Below, in pieces: positions 55,096 through 63,492 of a stretch of DNA of 64,000 nucleotides. The notes below the pieces were generated by a model. That model saw only the letters and a list, made by a program, of their open reading frames with translations, had not been told where the DNA came from and made no database searches. The stretch covers positions 1 to 64,000 of the forward strand of contig NZ_MACH01000053.1 of NCBI RefSeq assembly GCF_001884065.1. Reading direction: 5' to 3'. Each line of letters starts with the position of its first letter. Positions within the stretch are counted from its first letter, which is position 1. The position numbers and the translations under genes were made by a program. The stretch is from Bacillus proteolyticus (GTDB lineage: Bacteria > Bacillota > Bacilli > Bacillales > Bacillaceae_G).

Positions 55096-56685
55096 ATGTC
55101 GACGCAAACTTCACGGGTTACATTGCCCGGAGAAATGTTACCAGCGTACAACGAAATATTGACACCTGAGGCGCTTAGCTTTTTAAAGGAACTACATGGG
55201 AATTTCAACGAACGCCGCACGGAACTTTTACAAAAGCGTGTGGAGAAACAAAAAAGAATTGATGCAGGGGAGTTTCCTACGTTTTTAGAAGAAACAAAGC
55301 ATATACGTGAAGGTGATTGGACAATCGCTGAGCTTCCGAAAGATTTAGAGGATCGTCGTGTGGAGATTACTGGACCAGTAGATAGAAAGATGGTCATTAA
55401 CGCTTTAAATTCAGGTGCACATCTTTTTATGGCAGACTTTGAAGATTCGAATGCACCAACTTGGAGAAATGCTGTTGAAGGCCAAATTAACTTGCGAGAT
55501 GCGAGTAAGGGAACGATCTCACATAAAAATGAGAACGGAAAAGAATATCGGTTAAATAGTAAAACGGCTGTCTTAATCGTGCGTCCGAGAGGGTGGCATT
55601 TAGAGGAAAAACATATGCAAGTTGACGGCAAGAACATGTCTGGCAGCTTAGTAGATTTTGGTTTGTTCTTTTTCCATAATGCTAAGACGCTTTTAGCAAA
55701 AGGAAGTGGCCCATACTTTTACTTACCGAAAATGGAAAGTTACTTAGAGGCAAGATTATGGAATGACGTTTTCGTATTCGCTCAAAAGTATATCGGTATT
55801 CCGAACGGAACGATTAAAGCGACTGTATTAATAGAAACGATTCACGCTTCATTTGAAATGGATGAAATTTTGTATGAACTAAGAGATCATTCTGCTGGTT
55901 TAAACTGCGGGCGATGGGATTATATATTTAGTTTCTTAAAGAGTTTCCGAAATCATAATGAATTTTTACTTCCAGATAGAGCGCAAGTCACGATGACAGC
56001 GCCGTTTATGCGCGCGTATTCTTTGAAAGTTATTCAAACGTGTCATCGCCGTAATGCACCAGCAATCGGAGGGATGGCAGCGCAAATCCCAATTAAGAAT
56101 GATCCAGAAGCAAATGAGGTGGCTTTTGAGAAAGTGCGTGCTGATAAGGAGCGCGAAGCTTTAGATGGACATGACGGGACTTGGGTTGCCCACCCGGGAC
56201 TTGTACCGGTTGCAATGGAAGTATTTAATCACATAATGAAAACGCCAAATCAAATTTTTAGAAAGCGTGAAGAAATAAGTGTAACAGAAAAGGATTTATT
56301 AGAAGTACCGATGGGAACGATTACAGAAAGTGGTCTTCGCACGAATATTAACGTCGGTATTCAATATATTGCATCTTGGTTAAGCGGGAGAGGAGCAGCT
56401 CCAATTTATAACTTAATGGAAGATGCGGCAACAGCGGAAATATCAAGAGCACAAGTATGGCAGTGGATTCGCCATGAGGGTGGAAAGCTAAGTGATGGCC
56501 GTAATATTACTTTTAAATTGATGGAAGAATTGAAAGAAGAAGAACTAGCAAAAATAGAAAGAGAGATTGGTAAGGAAGCATTTAAGAAGGGGAGATTTGA
56601 AGAAGCTACAAAACTGTTTACAAACCTTGTTCGTAATAATGAGTTCGTGCCGTTTTTAACATTACCGGGTTATGAAATTTTATAA
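55096..56685 (+). CDS. aceB: malate synthase A
   Basis: 529 residues, normal length for malate synthase A. Signatures: [19 protein letters not shown], the substrate-binding phrase [35 protein letters not shown], the metal/active region [36 protein letters not shown], and [12 protein letters not shown]. It condenses glyoxylate and acetyl-CoA to malate. ATG has AAGAAGGGG. Upstream of aceA, 26 bp apart, forming the glyoxylate operon. Confidence 0.95.
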   Translation: MSTQTSRVTLPGEMLPAYNEILTPEALSFLKELHGNFNERRTELLQKRVEKQKRIDAGEFPTFLEETKHIREGDWTIAELPKDLEDRRVEITGPVDRKMVINALNSGAHLFMADFEDSNAPTWRNAVEGQINLRDASKGTISHKNENGKEYRLNSKTAVLIVRPRGWHLEEKHMQVDGKNMSGSLVDFGLFFFHNAKTLLAKGSGPYFYLPKMESYLEARLWNDVFVFAQKYIGIPNGTIKATVLIETIHASFEMDEILYELRDHSAGLNCGRWDYIFSFLKSFRNHNEFLLPDRAQVTMTAPFMRAYSLKVIQTCHRRNAPAIGGMAAQIPIKNDPEANEVAFEKVRADKEREALDGHDGTWVAHPGLVPVAMEVFNHIMKTPNQIFRKREEISVTEKDLLEVPMGTITESGLRTNINVGIQYIASWLSGRGAAPIYNLMEDAATAEISRAQVWQWIRHEGGKLSDGRNITFKLMEELKEEELAKIEREIGKEAFKKGRFEEATKLFTNLVRNNEFVPFLTLPGYEIL

Positions 56686-56710
56686 GAAACAAGAAAAGGG
56701 GATGGAACAT

Positions 56711-57988
56711 ATGAAAAACGAAAGAATTGATAAATTGCAAGAAAGCTGGGAGTTAGATACACGCTGGAAAGGGATCACACGTCCATACTCAGCTGAAGAT
56801 GTGATTCGTCTGCGCGGATCGATTGATATTGAACATACGTTGGCGCGCTGCGGTGCAGAGAAGCTTTGGAAATCACTTCATACAGAAGATTATATTAATG
56901 CACTTGGCGCATTAACAGGAAACCAAGCGATGCAACAAGTGAAGGCTGGATTAAAAGCAATTTATTTAAGCGGTTGGCAAGTAGCGGCAGATGCGAATCT
57001 TTCTGGACATATGTATCCTGATCAAAGCTTATACCCAGCGAACAGTGTACCAGCTGTTGTAAAGCGAATTAACCAAACACTTCAACGTGCTGATCAAATT
57101 CAGCACATGGAAGGAAATGGTGATACGGATTATTTCGTCCCAATTGTGGCGGATGCTGAAGCTGGCTTTGGTGGACAGTTAAACGTATTTGAGCTAATGA
57201 AAGGGATGATTGAGGCTGGTGCATCTGGCGTGCACTTCGAAGACCAATTATCTTCAGAGAAAAAATGCGGGCATTTAGGCGGAAAAGTATTATTACCGAC
57301 GCAAACAGCGGTGCGTAATTTAATTTCGGCACGTCTTGCTGCGGATGTAATGGGTGTACCAACAATTATCGTCGCAAGAACAGATGCAGATGCGGCAGAT
57401 TTAATTACGAGCGATATCGATCCAGTTGATCAAGAGTTTATTACAGGTGAAAGAACACCAGAAGGGTTTTATCGTACGAAAGCAGGTCTTGATCAAGCAA
57501 TTGCACGTGGTTTAGCGTATGCGCCGTATGCAGATCTCGTTTGGTGTGAAACGTCGGAGCCAAGTTTAGAAGATGCAAAACGCTTTGCAGACGCAATTCA
57601 TAAGAAATATCCAGGGAAGCTACTCGCTTACAATTGTTCGCCTTCATTTAACTGGAAACAAAAATTAGATGAAAAAACGATTGCAAGCTTCCAAAAAGAA
57701 ATTGCATCGTACGGTTATAAATTCCAGTTCGTAACGCTTGCTGGATTCCATTCATTAAATTACGGCATGTTTGAATTAGCGCGTGGTTACAAAGAGCGCG
57801 GCATGGCTGCGTACTCTGAATTACAACAAGCAGAGTTCGCAGCAGAAAAATTTGGTTACTCTGCAACGCGCCATCAACGCGAAGTAGGAACAGGATACTT
57901 TGATGAAGTAGCACAAGTGATTACGGGCGGTACTTCATCAACGACTGCTCTAAAAGGATCCACAGAAGAAGAACAGTTTACGAAATAA
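56711..57988 (+). CDS. aceA: isocitrate lyase
   Basis: 425 residues from ATG 56711 (GGGGATGGAAC upstream); an in-frame start inside aceB is unlikely. Active-site motif [20 protein letters not shown] with catalytic Cys, preceded by [20 protein letters not shown] and followed by [16 protein letters not shown]-like metal-binding sequence ([13 protein letters not shown]). It splits isocitrate to succinate and glyoxylate, letting the cell grow on acetate or fatty acids. A terminator follows. Confidence 0.95.
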   Translation: MKNERIDKLQESWELDTRWKGITRPYSAEDVIRLRGSIDIEHTLARCGAEKLWKSLHTEDYINALGALTGNQAMQQVKAGLKAIYLSGWQVAADANLSGHMYPDQSLYPANSVPAVVKRINQTLQRADQIQHMEGNGDTDYFVPIVADAEAGFGGQLNVFELMKGMIEAGASGVHFEDQLSSEKKCGHLGGKVLLPTQTAVRNLISARLAADVMGVPTIIVARTDADAADLITSDIDPVDQEFITGERTPEGFYRTKAGLDQAIARGLAYAPYADLVWCETSEPSLEDAKRFADAIHKKYPGKLLAYNCSPSFNWKQKLDEKTIASFQKEIASYGYKFQFVTLAGFHSLNYGMFELARGYKERGMAAYSELQQAEFAAEKFGYSATRHQREVGTGYFDEVAQVITGGTSSTTALKGSTEEEQFTK

Positions 57989-57994
57989 AGATAG

Positions 57995-58026
57995 AAGTAG
58001 GTGCCTGTTATAGGTACCTACTTTTA
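57995..58026 (+). terminator. terminator of aceB-aceA
   Basis: 12-bp arms AAGTAGGTGCCT/AGGTACCTACTT (one wobble) then TTA. It may also stop the convergent minus gene. Confidence 0.87.
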
Positions 58027-58027
58027 C

Positions 58028-58522
58028 TTAAAATATCCAATTTAATATAGTAAATATACCAATAATAGCAGTAAAAAGAAGGAATGCGAATAATGCTAGA
58101 CAGCCCCATGTAAATAGTTTGTCTTTCCATGTTTCTTCATAATCATCAATTAGTTCCTCTATCACTTTTTTCTGCAATGGCTGTACGGGACATTCGGTGT
58201 GTAGTCCTGTAATAATGTTACGATCTCCTTTGAATTTTAAAGCACGTACAATATGATAAGGGTCGTTTCCCATCGATTTTTCAAATTGTAGACATGCCGC
58301 GTGCATAACATCTGTTTTCTCTTTTTCAAGATACCAATACCGTCCAGCCATTTCTGGGTATTGTAATGTAAAGTAAATATCACCGAGTTTTTTTCTAAGT
58401 TCTAATTCATTCGGATAAGTAGCGATTAATCCGTGTAATCTATCTCTTGCTTTTCCAAGGTTGTTATTTTTAAGATCTGTTTTAATTCTCTCTAATGTTT
58501 TTTCAGGTATTATTTCTGCCAT
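58028..58522 (-). CDS. DUF6584-like TPR-type protein with C-terminal transmembrane helix
   Basis: 164 residues. The N-terminal half is TPR-like (ERIKTDLKNNNLGKARDRLH, ELELRKKLGDIYFTLQYPEM), with the AGRYWYLEKEKT phrase typical of DUF6584. A hydrophobic helix ends the protein (LALFAFLLFTAIIGIFTIL), so it is a tail-anchored membrane protein. AAGGAGGC precedes ATG. Function unknown. Confidence 0.75.
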   Translation of the reverse strand: MAEIIPEKTLERIKTDLKNNNLGKARDRLHGLIATYPNELELRKKLGDIYFTLQYPEMAGRYWYLEKEKTDVMHAACLQFEKSMGNDPYHIVRALKFKGDRNIITGLHTECPVQPLQKKVIEELIDDYEETWKDKLFTWGCLALFAFLLFTAIIGIFTILNWIF

Positions 58523-58601
58523 ATACGCCTCCTTATTAGAATAGGTGTGTTTATATTTTATAAGAAATAATAAAATTTAGAAATTTTATTATTAAAAAGG
58601 A

Positions 58602-58801
58602 TTGTACATTCTATTTTAAGTATGCTATGATAATACCAGTTGAATAATTAAATTAAGCAATCCATATATTATCAAGTGCCGAAAACAAACGGGGAAAAGT
58701 ATGTGAGAACTAGTTTATGTTTCGAATTTGATAATGTGTGGATTCTTTTTTTATACATGAAGACTAAATAATAAAATGTATTTTCTTAGGAGGAAATAAT
58801 T
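58602..58801 (+). promoter_or_regulatory. promoter and long leader of the cold-shock gene
   Basis: TTGTAC at 58602 and TATGAT at 58626 (18-bp spacer) define a likely promoter. Transcription from about 58638 gives a leader of about 160 nt before ATG 58802. Long structured leaders are a known feature of csp mRNAs and act as thermosensors. Ribosome site AGGAGG is at 58789. Confidence 0.7.
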
Positions 58802-59005
58802 ATGACAGTTACAGGACAAGTAAAATGGTTTAACAACGAAAAAGGCTTCGGTTTCATCGAAGTTCCAGGCGAAAACGATGTATTCGTACATTTCTCTGCA
58901 ATCGAAACTGAAGGTTTCAAATCTTTAGAAGAAGGCCAAAAAGTTAGCTTCGAAATCGAAGAAGGCAACCGTGGACCTCAAGCTAAAAACGTAATCAAAC
59001 TATAA
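58802..59005 (+). CDS. cold-shock protein (CSD RNA chaperone)
   Basis: 67 residues, full length for Bacillus Csp. RNP-1 motif KGFGFIEV and RNP-2 DVFVHFSAI are intact, as is the C-terminal [12 protein letters not shown]. It binds single-stranded RNA and DNA and melts structure at low temperature. The group has several paralogues, so no letter is assigned. AGGAGG is strong and the leader is long. Confidence 0.95.
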   Translation: MTVTGQVKWFNNEKGFGFIEVPGENDVFVHFSAIETEGFKSLEEGQKVSFEIEEGNRGPQAKNVIKL

Positions 59006-59023
59006 TTTTATAGTTCATTATGG

Positions 59024-59055
59024 AAAAAAGGATGGCTTATGCCATCCTTTTTTTG
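59024..59055 (+). terminator. terminator of the cold-shock gene
   Basis: Perfect 13-bp arms AAAAAAGGATGGC/GCCATCCTTTTTT with loop TTAT. Confidence 0.92.
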
Positions 59056-59069
59056 TTGTTGAGATATAT

Positions 59070-59161
59070 AATATTATATTAGTTATAAAGACTGCCTAAA
59101 AAGTACGATTGAAGAGATAAAGGCGTATGCGGAAACTTATGAAAATGATAAAATGGAACTT
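59070..59161 (+). pseudogene. C-terminal remnant of an unknown gene
   Basis: The plus strand reads SYKDCLKSTIEEIKAYAETY and ENDKMEL to TAA at 59161, helical and protein-like, but is closed by stops just upstream and has no start. A hairpin (AATCAGTGG/CCACTGATT) follows, which would have been its terminator. Probably a relic. Confidence 0.35.
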
Positions 59162-59216
59162 TAATCAGTGGGGGTTCATCCTCCACTGATTATTAGCCCT
59201 CACCAATCGGGTGTTA

Positions 59217-59354
59217 ATGCGGGATAAAGTGATGTTAATTGATTTGAAAAAATCTTATTCTCATGTTTTAGATGAAGAACGATATACAATCACATTACAA
59301 ATTGAAAGAGATACAGAAAATCTCGGAAGAAAATATGAATATGAAGAAGAGTAA
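59217..59354 (+). CDS. possible small protein, 45 residues
   Basis: From ATG 59217 (or ATG 59232) the frame reads MRDKVMLIDLKKSYSHVLDE and ends NLGRKYEYEEE. Composition is charged and protein-like, and a good terminator starts at its stop codon, but the ribosome site is weak (CGGGTG or GGGATAAAG). Not supported by a known family. Confidence 0.4.
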   Translation: MRDKVMLIDLKKSYSHVLDEERYTITLQIERDTENLGRKYEYEEE

Positions 59355-59395
59355 AAGGCTTTCCAAAAAAGGAAGGCCTTTTACTCTTCTTTTCC
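59346..59395. terminator. bidirectional terminator, 19-bp stem
   Basis: Arms GAAGAGTAAAAGGCTTTCC and GGAAGGCCTTTTACTCTTC pair with one mismatch around AAAAAA. It separates a plus-strand small ORF from the minus-strand gene at 59381. Confidence 0.85.
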
Positions 59396-59566
59396 AACTT
59401 TTTTCTTTGCTCGTTTCTTGCATTCTGGGCATTTTGATTTACGAAAAGGCTTTGCAAAGAGCAGTAGAATGAAAAATAAAGCGAATATAATACTAGCTGA
59501 GTTTTTCACAATAACAATGTTGTTATTTTTCATATGAATCGTTGGTTGGCTCTCTTTTTCTTCCAT
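59381..59566 (-). CDS. small membrane protein with CxxC motif, 61 residues
   Basis: Strong ribosome site GGAGGTCCATT before ATG 59566. One transmembrane helix (IVKNSASIIFALFFILLLF) is followed by a basic Cys-bearing tail (KSKCPECKKRAKKKV). Family not recognised, but site, composition and terminator support a real gene. Confidence 0.65.
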   Translation of the reverse strand: MEEKESQPTIHMKNNNIVIVKNSASIIFALFFILLLFAKPFRKSKCPECKKRAKKKVGKEE

Positions 59567-59848
59567 AATGGACCTCCATATATTGGATTTATATTTTAAT
59601 TATAGCAAAGTTGATTGTTGTAATGATGTGAAAAGAGGAAGCGATTATAAATATTTATAGATGGTATAAATAATTTTTGTACAGGTTCAAATCATTCTAT
59701 TGCTATATGATTAATTTTAAATTTAATAAATGTTTGATAAATGATAAAGTATTGTAAAAAAGGGAAATCTGTAAAGCGTTTCCTTTTCATAGGTGCTAAA
59801 ATTGTACATGCAGCTGCTACTATAAATAGAAAAAGGAGATAGTAGAAT
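59567..59848. other. upstream region of comK
   Basis: AT-rich; no gene. Contains several A-runs and T-runs suited to ComK boxes (AAAA/TTTT pairs), but no exact AAAA-N5-TTTT dyad pair could be marked with confidence. Confidence 0.35.
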
Positions 59849-60430
59849 ATGGAAAGTAAAGTAGAACGTTATGTTGAAAATTATGTTGTAAGTAAAAATA
59901 CGATGGCCTTACTTCCTGTTGTCCTAGGAGAAAAGAAAGTGGTTACGCGAATTGTTGAAATGGAAGATTCTTTTTTCGTATTTCAAAAACCTCTCGATAT
60001 TATAGAGAGAAGTTGCCGGAAACATGGTTCTAGTTTTTTTGGAAGAAAAGAAGGAACGAAGGAGTTAACTAGTATTACACATAAAGCTCCTATCGCAATT
60101 AGCCCGACAGATCAACTTTATTTTTTCCCTACGTATTCTTATTCTCGAAAAGAGTGTGCGTGGTTGTCTCATTTTCATATTGAAAATAATAAAGAATTAA
60201 AAGATGGGAATCTTATTATTAGATTTATAAATGGTTTCGCTGTCAAGTTAGAAATATCCAAAAGCAGCTTTGAAAATCAGCAAAATCGTACAGCAAAATT
60301 ACGGACAGAGTATGAAGACCGGAAGAAAAAACAAGGAAATCCTTCTTTTAAAGAGATTGATAAAAGTGAAGAATCTAAATTAACGCCAGCCTATGAGAAA
60401 GTGTATTTTGTGAGGGAAGGCGAAGTGTGA
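59849..60430 (+). CDS. comK: competence transcription factor ComK-like
   Basis: 193 residues, matching ComK length and pattern. ENYVVSKNTMALLPV at the start, then FVFQKPLDIIERSCRKHGSS and FFGRKEGTKELTSITHKAPI are the conserved core. Next come TDQLYFFPTYSYSRKECAWLSHFHI and SFENQQNRTAKLRTEYEDR. It activates DNA-uptake genes in B. subtilis. B. cereus-group genomes carry ComK genes with limited competence. GGAGATAGTAGAAT precedes ATG. The locus sits near yhjE-sipV, as in B. subtilis. Confidence 0.9.
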   Translation: MESKVERYVENYVVSKNTMALLPVVLGEKKVVTRIVEMEDSFFVFQKPLDIIERSCRKHGSSFFGRKEGTKELTSITHKAPIAISPTDQLYFFPTYSYSRKECAWLSHFHIENNKELKDGNLIIRFINGFAVKLEISKSSFENQQNRTAKLRTEYEDRKKKQGNPSFKEIDKSEESKLTPAYEKVYFVREGEV

Positions 60431-60674
60431 GAGGAAAAGGATGGGGGGACTCATCCTTTTTTGATTTCATTATATATACCGTTACGCTGTAAGATTCATA
60501 AATAAAACGAGAAAAATTTGCGGATTTTTTGTTCTTTAATGGCTTGAGAAAGTGTAAAATTACAATATAAGGGTAATTTTACTACATATATTTATCGCGA
60601 TGTTAATATGCATCATTTAACATTTGCGGCATACATGATATTTCTTACCTTATTGTATAAAAAAAGGAGATGGT

Positions 60675-61271
60675 ATGTTGAAAAGGACTATGTTATTTTG
60701 GGCGCAATATATTCTTGTTTTGCCTATATTATTTCTTACCTTTATGTTTACTGGTTTCGTTGGTAGTCAGTTAATGATAGGTGCTGATAAACAACATTTT
60801 ATTTTTACGCCTCAAAATGCAACAGAATATAGTCAAATTAGTGAAATTGATAAATTACTATTTGCTTTTTCAATTCAGCCAGTTGTCACCATAGTATTTC
60901 TGCTATCGATCGTGTACGTACTGACACTTATTGTCTTTCAAATTATTGAATGTAAGAGGAAAAGAAAGATATTACATAGTTTGCAATATATGATTCTTAT
61001 ACCAATTTTTATTTACTTGTGGTTAGGAATAATACAATTTTCCGCAGTTAGTTTAACTTGGATAGATAATTGGAAAGATTACCTTATATTCACTCCTAGT
61101 ACGATAACTGATGAGCAAGATATATATACGATTGATAAGTTTTTATACAAATTTCGAAGGTTACCTATTCCGAGTACAGTATTAATACTATCTTTCTTAT
61201 ATTTATTAATACTTGTCGTGATTGATAGTATACGCTTACTAAAAAAGTTTCTTATAAGAACTAGTCATTAG
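60675..61271 (+). CDS. membrane protein with internal duplication
   Basis: 198 residues, four main helices. The two halves repeat a module: FIFTPQNATEYSQISEIDKL then helix, and LIFTPSTITDEQDIYTIDKF then helix (shared FTP...IDKxLxxF pattern). The loops are extracellular by topology guess. AAAAAGGAG precedes ATG TTG. No family recognised. A terminator near 61335 follows. Confidence 0.7.
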   Translation: MLKRTMLFWAQYILVLPILFLTFMFTGFVGSQLMIGADKQHFIFTPQNATEYSQISEIDKLLFAFSIQPVVTIVFLLSIVYVLTLIVFQIIECKRKRKILHSLQYMILIPIFIYLWLGIIQFSAVSLTWIDNWKDYLIFTPSTITDEQDIYTIDKFLYKFRRLPIPSTVLILSFLYLLILVVIDSIRLLKKFLIRTSH

Positions 61272-61334
61272 AAAGGGGTAATTGTTTGAAGGTACACCAA
61301 TTATTTGCCATTACTTATTTCCATACAGGTAGAA

Positions 61335-61366
61335 ATAACCTTACGCGTAGTAAGGGTATTTTTTTG
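61335..61366 (+). terminator. terminator after the duplicated membrane gene
   Basis: 10-bp arms ATAACCTTAC/GTAAGGGTAT (one wobble), loop GCGTA, then six T. A 29-codon ORF starting at TTG 61288 with GAAAGGGG runs through it and is probably spurious. Confidence 0.75.
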
Positions 61367-61606
61367 AAACTATAGATTGACACTTTCTGTAGTTTCTTCT
61401 TTTTTATAATCTGTGCGTGGTGTCCAAATTATTCTCATGTCTTGTCGAATATTGAAAGATTATCATAGCATAATAATGAAGGAATTCTAGAGGAAGATAT
61501 GGAAACTTAATAATTACATCTCCATATGTCATATCTACCATTTCCTCTTTCATATAAGCGATGATACAGTAGAGGTAGTAATTAGAGTAAAGGGGTAAAG
61601 TGTAGA
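61367..61606. other. intergenic spacer before yhjE
   Basis: No gene seen. The promoter of yhjE must lie in the right half. Confidence 0.4.
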
Positions 61607-62200
61607 ATGGATTTTCAGACAATCAAAGAATATTTTTCACCAGAAAATATGGATCACATTGTTGAAAGTTATAAAGCGTTCGGGCCGCTTCTTGGTATTG
61701 GTTTACCGATGATAGAGGCGCTTATTCCAGCATTGCCTCTCATTGTGTTTGTACTGGCGAATGCTGTTGCATTTGGTTTTTGGTTCGGTTTTCTTTATTC
61801 GTGGCTTGGATCAGTAATTGGTGCAATGCTTGTATTTTTCATCATTCGTAGCTTTGGAAGGACGCGTTTCTTTTCTTTTGTAAATAAACATGAGAGAGTG
61901 CGAAAGGCGATGGGATGGATTGAAAGAAAAGGGTTTGCGCCAATCTTCGTCATATTCTGTTTTCCTTTCACACCATCTGCGCTTATAAACGTTGTAGCTG
62001 GTTTGTCTCGCATTAGCGTAAAACAATTTGGACTAGCGTTAGCATTCGGAAAGCTTGTTATGATCTTTATTTTAACGTATATCGGTCATGATTTAATGTC
62101 GTTTATTCATAAACCAGTAAAATCGGTTATTGTTGGCGTTGGTATTTTTATTTTATGGTATGTCGGTAAGAAAATTGAAGTAAAGTTAGAACTACATTAG
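61607..62200 (+). CDS. yhjE: TVP38/TMEM64 (DedA-like/SNARE-associated) membrane protein YhjE
   Basis: 197 residues, five to six helices. Typical motif GLPMIEALIPALPLIVFVLA and the loop FCFPFTPSALINVVAGLSRI, which form the re-entrant loops of the VTT/DedA fold. Likely lipid or small-molecule carrier. B. subtilis yhjE precedes sipV exactly as here. GGGGTAAAGTG lies before ATG. Confidence 0.85.
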   Translation: MDFQTIKEYFSPENMDHIVESYKAFGPLLGIGLPMIEALIPALPLIVFVLANAVAFGFWFGFLYSWLGSVIGAMLVFFIIRSFGRTRFFSFVNKHERVRKAMGWIERKGFAPIFVIFCFPFTPSALINVVAGLSRISVKQFGLALAFGKLVMIFILTYIGHDLMSFIHKPVKSVIVGVGIFILWYVGKKIEVKLELH

Positions 62201-62256
62201 GAAAAGTCTTCTTTGTAAAGATAAGCTTTATTATTAAAGGGCGAGGGGAGAAGCGA

Positions 62257-62820
62257 ATGAAGAAAACTTTGAAAAAAGAAGGGCTAGAGTGGATAAGAAC
62301 AATTTTAATTGGTGTACTATTAGCTGTATTTTTTCGAACGTTTTTCTTTTCAACGTACGTTGTAGAGGGGAAGTCAATGATGCCGACATTGCAAGATGGC
62401 AATATGCTCGTTGTAAATAAGGTGAGTTATCAAGTAGGGGACTTGAACAGGTTTGATGTCGTCGTTTTTCATGCGAATAAAAAAGAGGACTACGTAAAGC
62501 GAATTATCGGTTTACCTGGGGATCATATTGAATATAAGCAGGATAAACTATATATAAACGGACAATTTGTGGATGAACCTTATTTAGAGGCGTATAAGAA
62601 AGAGATAAATGGACGACAACTAACAGGTGATTTTAAATTAGAAGAATTAACGAAAGAAAAGTTTGTACCACCCGGGTCTATTTTTGTAGTTGGTGACAAC
62701 CGCCTCGGTAGCTGGGATAGTAGGCATTTCGGTTTTGTAAAAGCTGATACAGTTGTCGGTAAAGTTGACCTGCGATATTGGCCGATTCGAGAGGTGCAAA
62801 CGAATTTTTCAAAAGGTTGA
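62257..62820 (+). CDS. sipV: type I signal peptidase SipV
   Basis: 187 residues. N-terminal helix (WIRTILIGVLLAVFFRTFFF), catalytic Ser in VVEGKSMMPTLQDGNMLVV and catalytic Lys in EDYVKRIIGLPGDHIEY, then VVGDNRLGSWDSRHFGFV. It cleaves signal peptides after export. GGCGAGGGGAG precedes ATG. Only 56 bp after yhjE, with a terminator following. Confidence 0.93.
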   Translation: MKKTLKKEGLEWIRTILIGVLLAVFFRTFFFSTYVVEGKSMMPTLQDGNMLVVNKVSYQVGDLNRFDVVVFHANKKEDYVKRIIGLPGDHIEYKQDKLYINGQFVDEPYLEAYKKEINGRQLTGDFKLEELTKEKFVPPGSIFVVGDNRLGSWDSRHFGFVKADTVVGKVDLRYWPIREVQTNFSKG

Positions 62821-62842
62821 TATAATTATTTGAAGTACGAAA

Positions 62843-62870
62843 AAGGCAAACAATTATGTTTGTCTTGTTT
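62843..62870 (+). terminator. terminator of yhjE-sipV
   Basis: 10-bp arms AAGGCAAACA/TGTTTGTCTT (one wobble) followed by GTTT. Confidence 0.75.
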
Positions 62871-62901
62871 ATTTTATATTTTTTTAATCTATTGATAATG
62901 A

Positions 62902-63492
62902 GAATATTTTAGTATTTGTCTAACTACAGGTTTTGTTATTGAAGTACAGATAAATAAAAACGACATTACAGAAAAGAACGTCTTTTATTTTACTGATAAA
63001 AAAGTTATACATAACAGAATAACAGATGTTAACGGTGAAAAACAATGTATATTTAGAGAGTGTGGAATACCTGAGGTAGCATGGCAATTTATATATCAAG
63101 CGTTGCAGTCTAAAAATACTTGTTCACGTTCGAATTATACATTTAAACTTCCTTGCGCCGTATATGAAAAAGATTTTTTAAATCAATCAGAAAAGTATTT
63201 ATCGGAATTATTAGGATATTATACGGATGATGATGATGTTAAAAAATTAGTGAATATTATATGTGACCGTGAAGAGTTAACTACAGTTAAAACTCATTAT
63301 TATATAAAGGATACATGGTATACCGATAGTATTCAGTATATGTATAGTCAAAATCAATATTGGCTTATCCAAAAAATACTAGACAGTGGAGAGAAGCAAA
63401 CGAATGTTATTTGTCTAGATATCTTTGCAATTATTGAAGAAATCAAAAAAATGGTTCTGTACCTTAAATCAATAGGTGGTGAATCAAAATGA
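62902..63492 (+). pseudogene. accessory gene of a WXG100 toxin locus, normal start codon missing
   Basis: The frame is open from 62902 to TGA at 63492 and reads like one protein throughout (FVIEVQINKNDITEKNVFYF, RECGIPEVAWQFIYQALQ, YTDDDDVKKLVNIICDRE). No ATG, GTG or TTG exists before TTG 63103, which would start inside the conserved part; ATT 62938 has a weak AGG. It overlaps the next gene by 4 bp (ATGA), as in translationally coupled toxin-partner or chaperone genes. The start was probably mutated or lost. Family not recognised. Confidence 0.55.

Noticed and set aside
59272-59472. 66-codon plus-strand frame
   Set aside because: Overlaps the antisense of the better-supported 59381-59566 gene and runs through the terminator stem; no ribosome site.
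61288-61377. 29-codon ORF from TTG with GAAAGGGG
   Set aside because: It runs through a terminator hairpin and shows no protein-like pattern.
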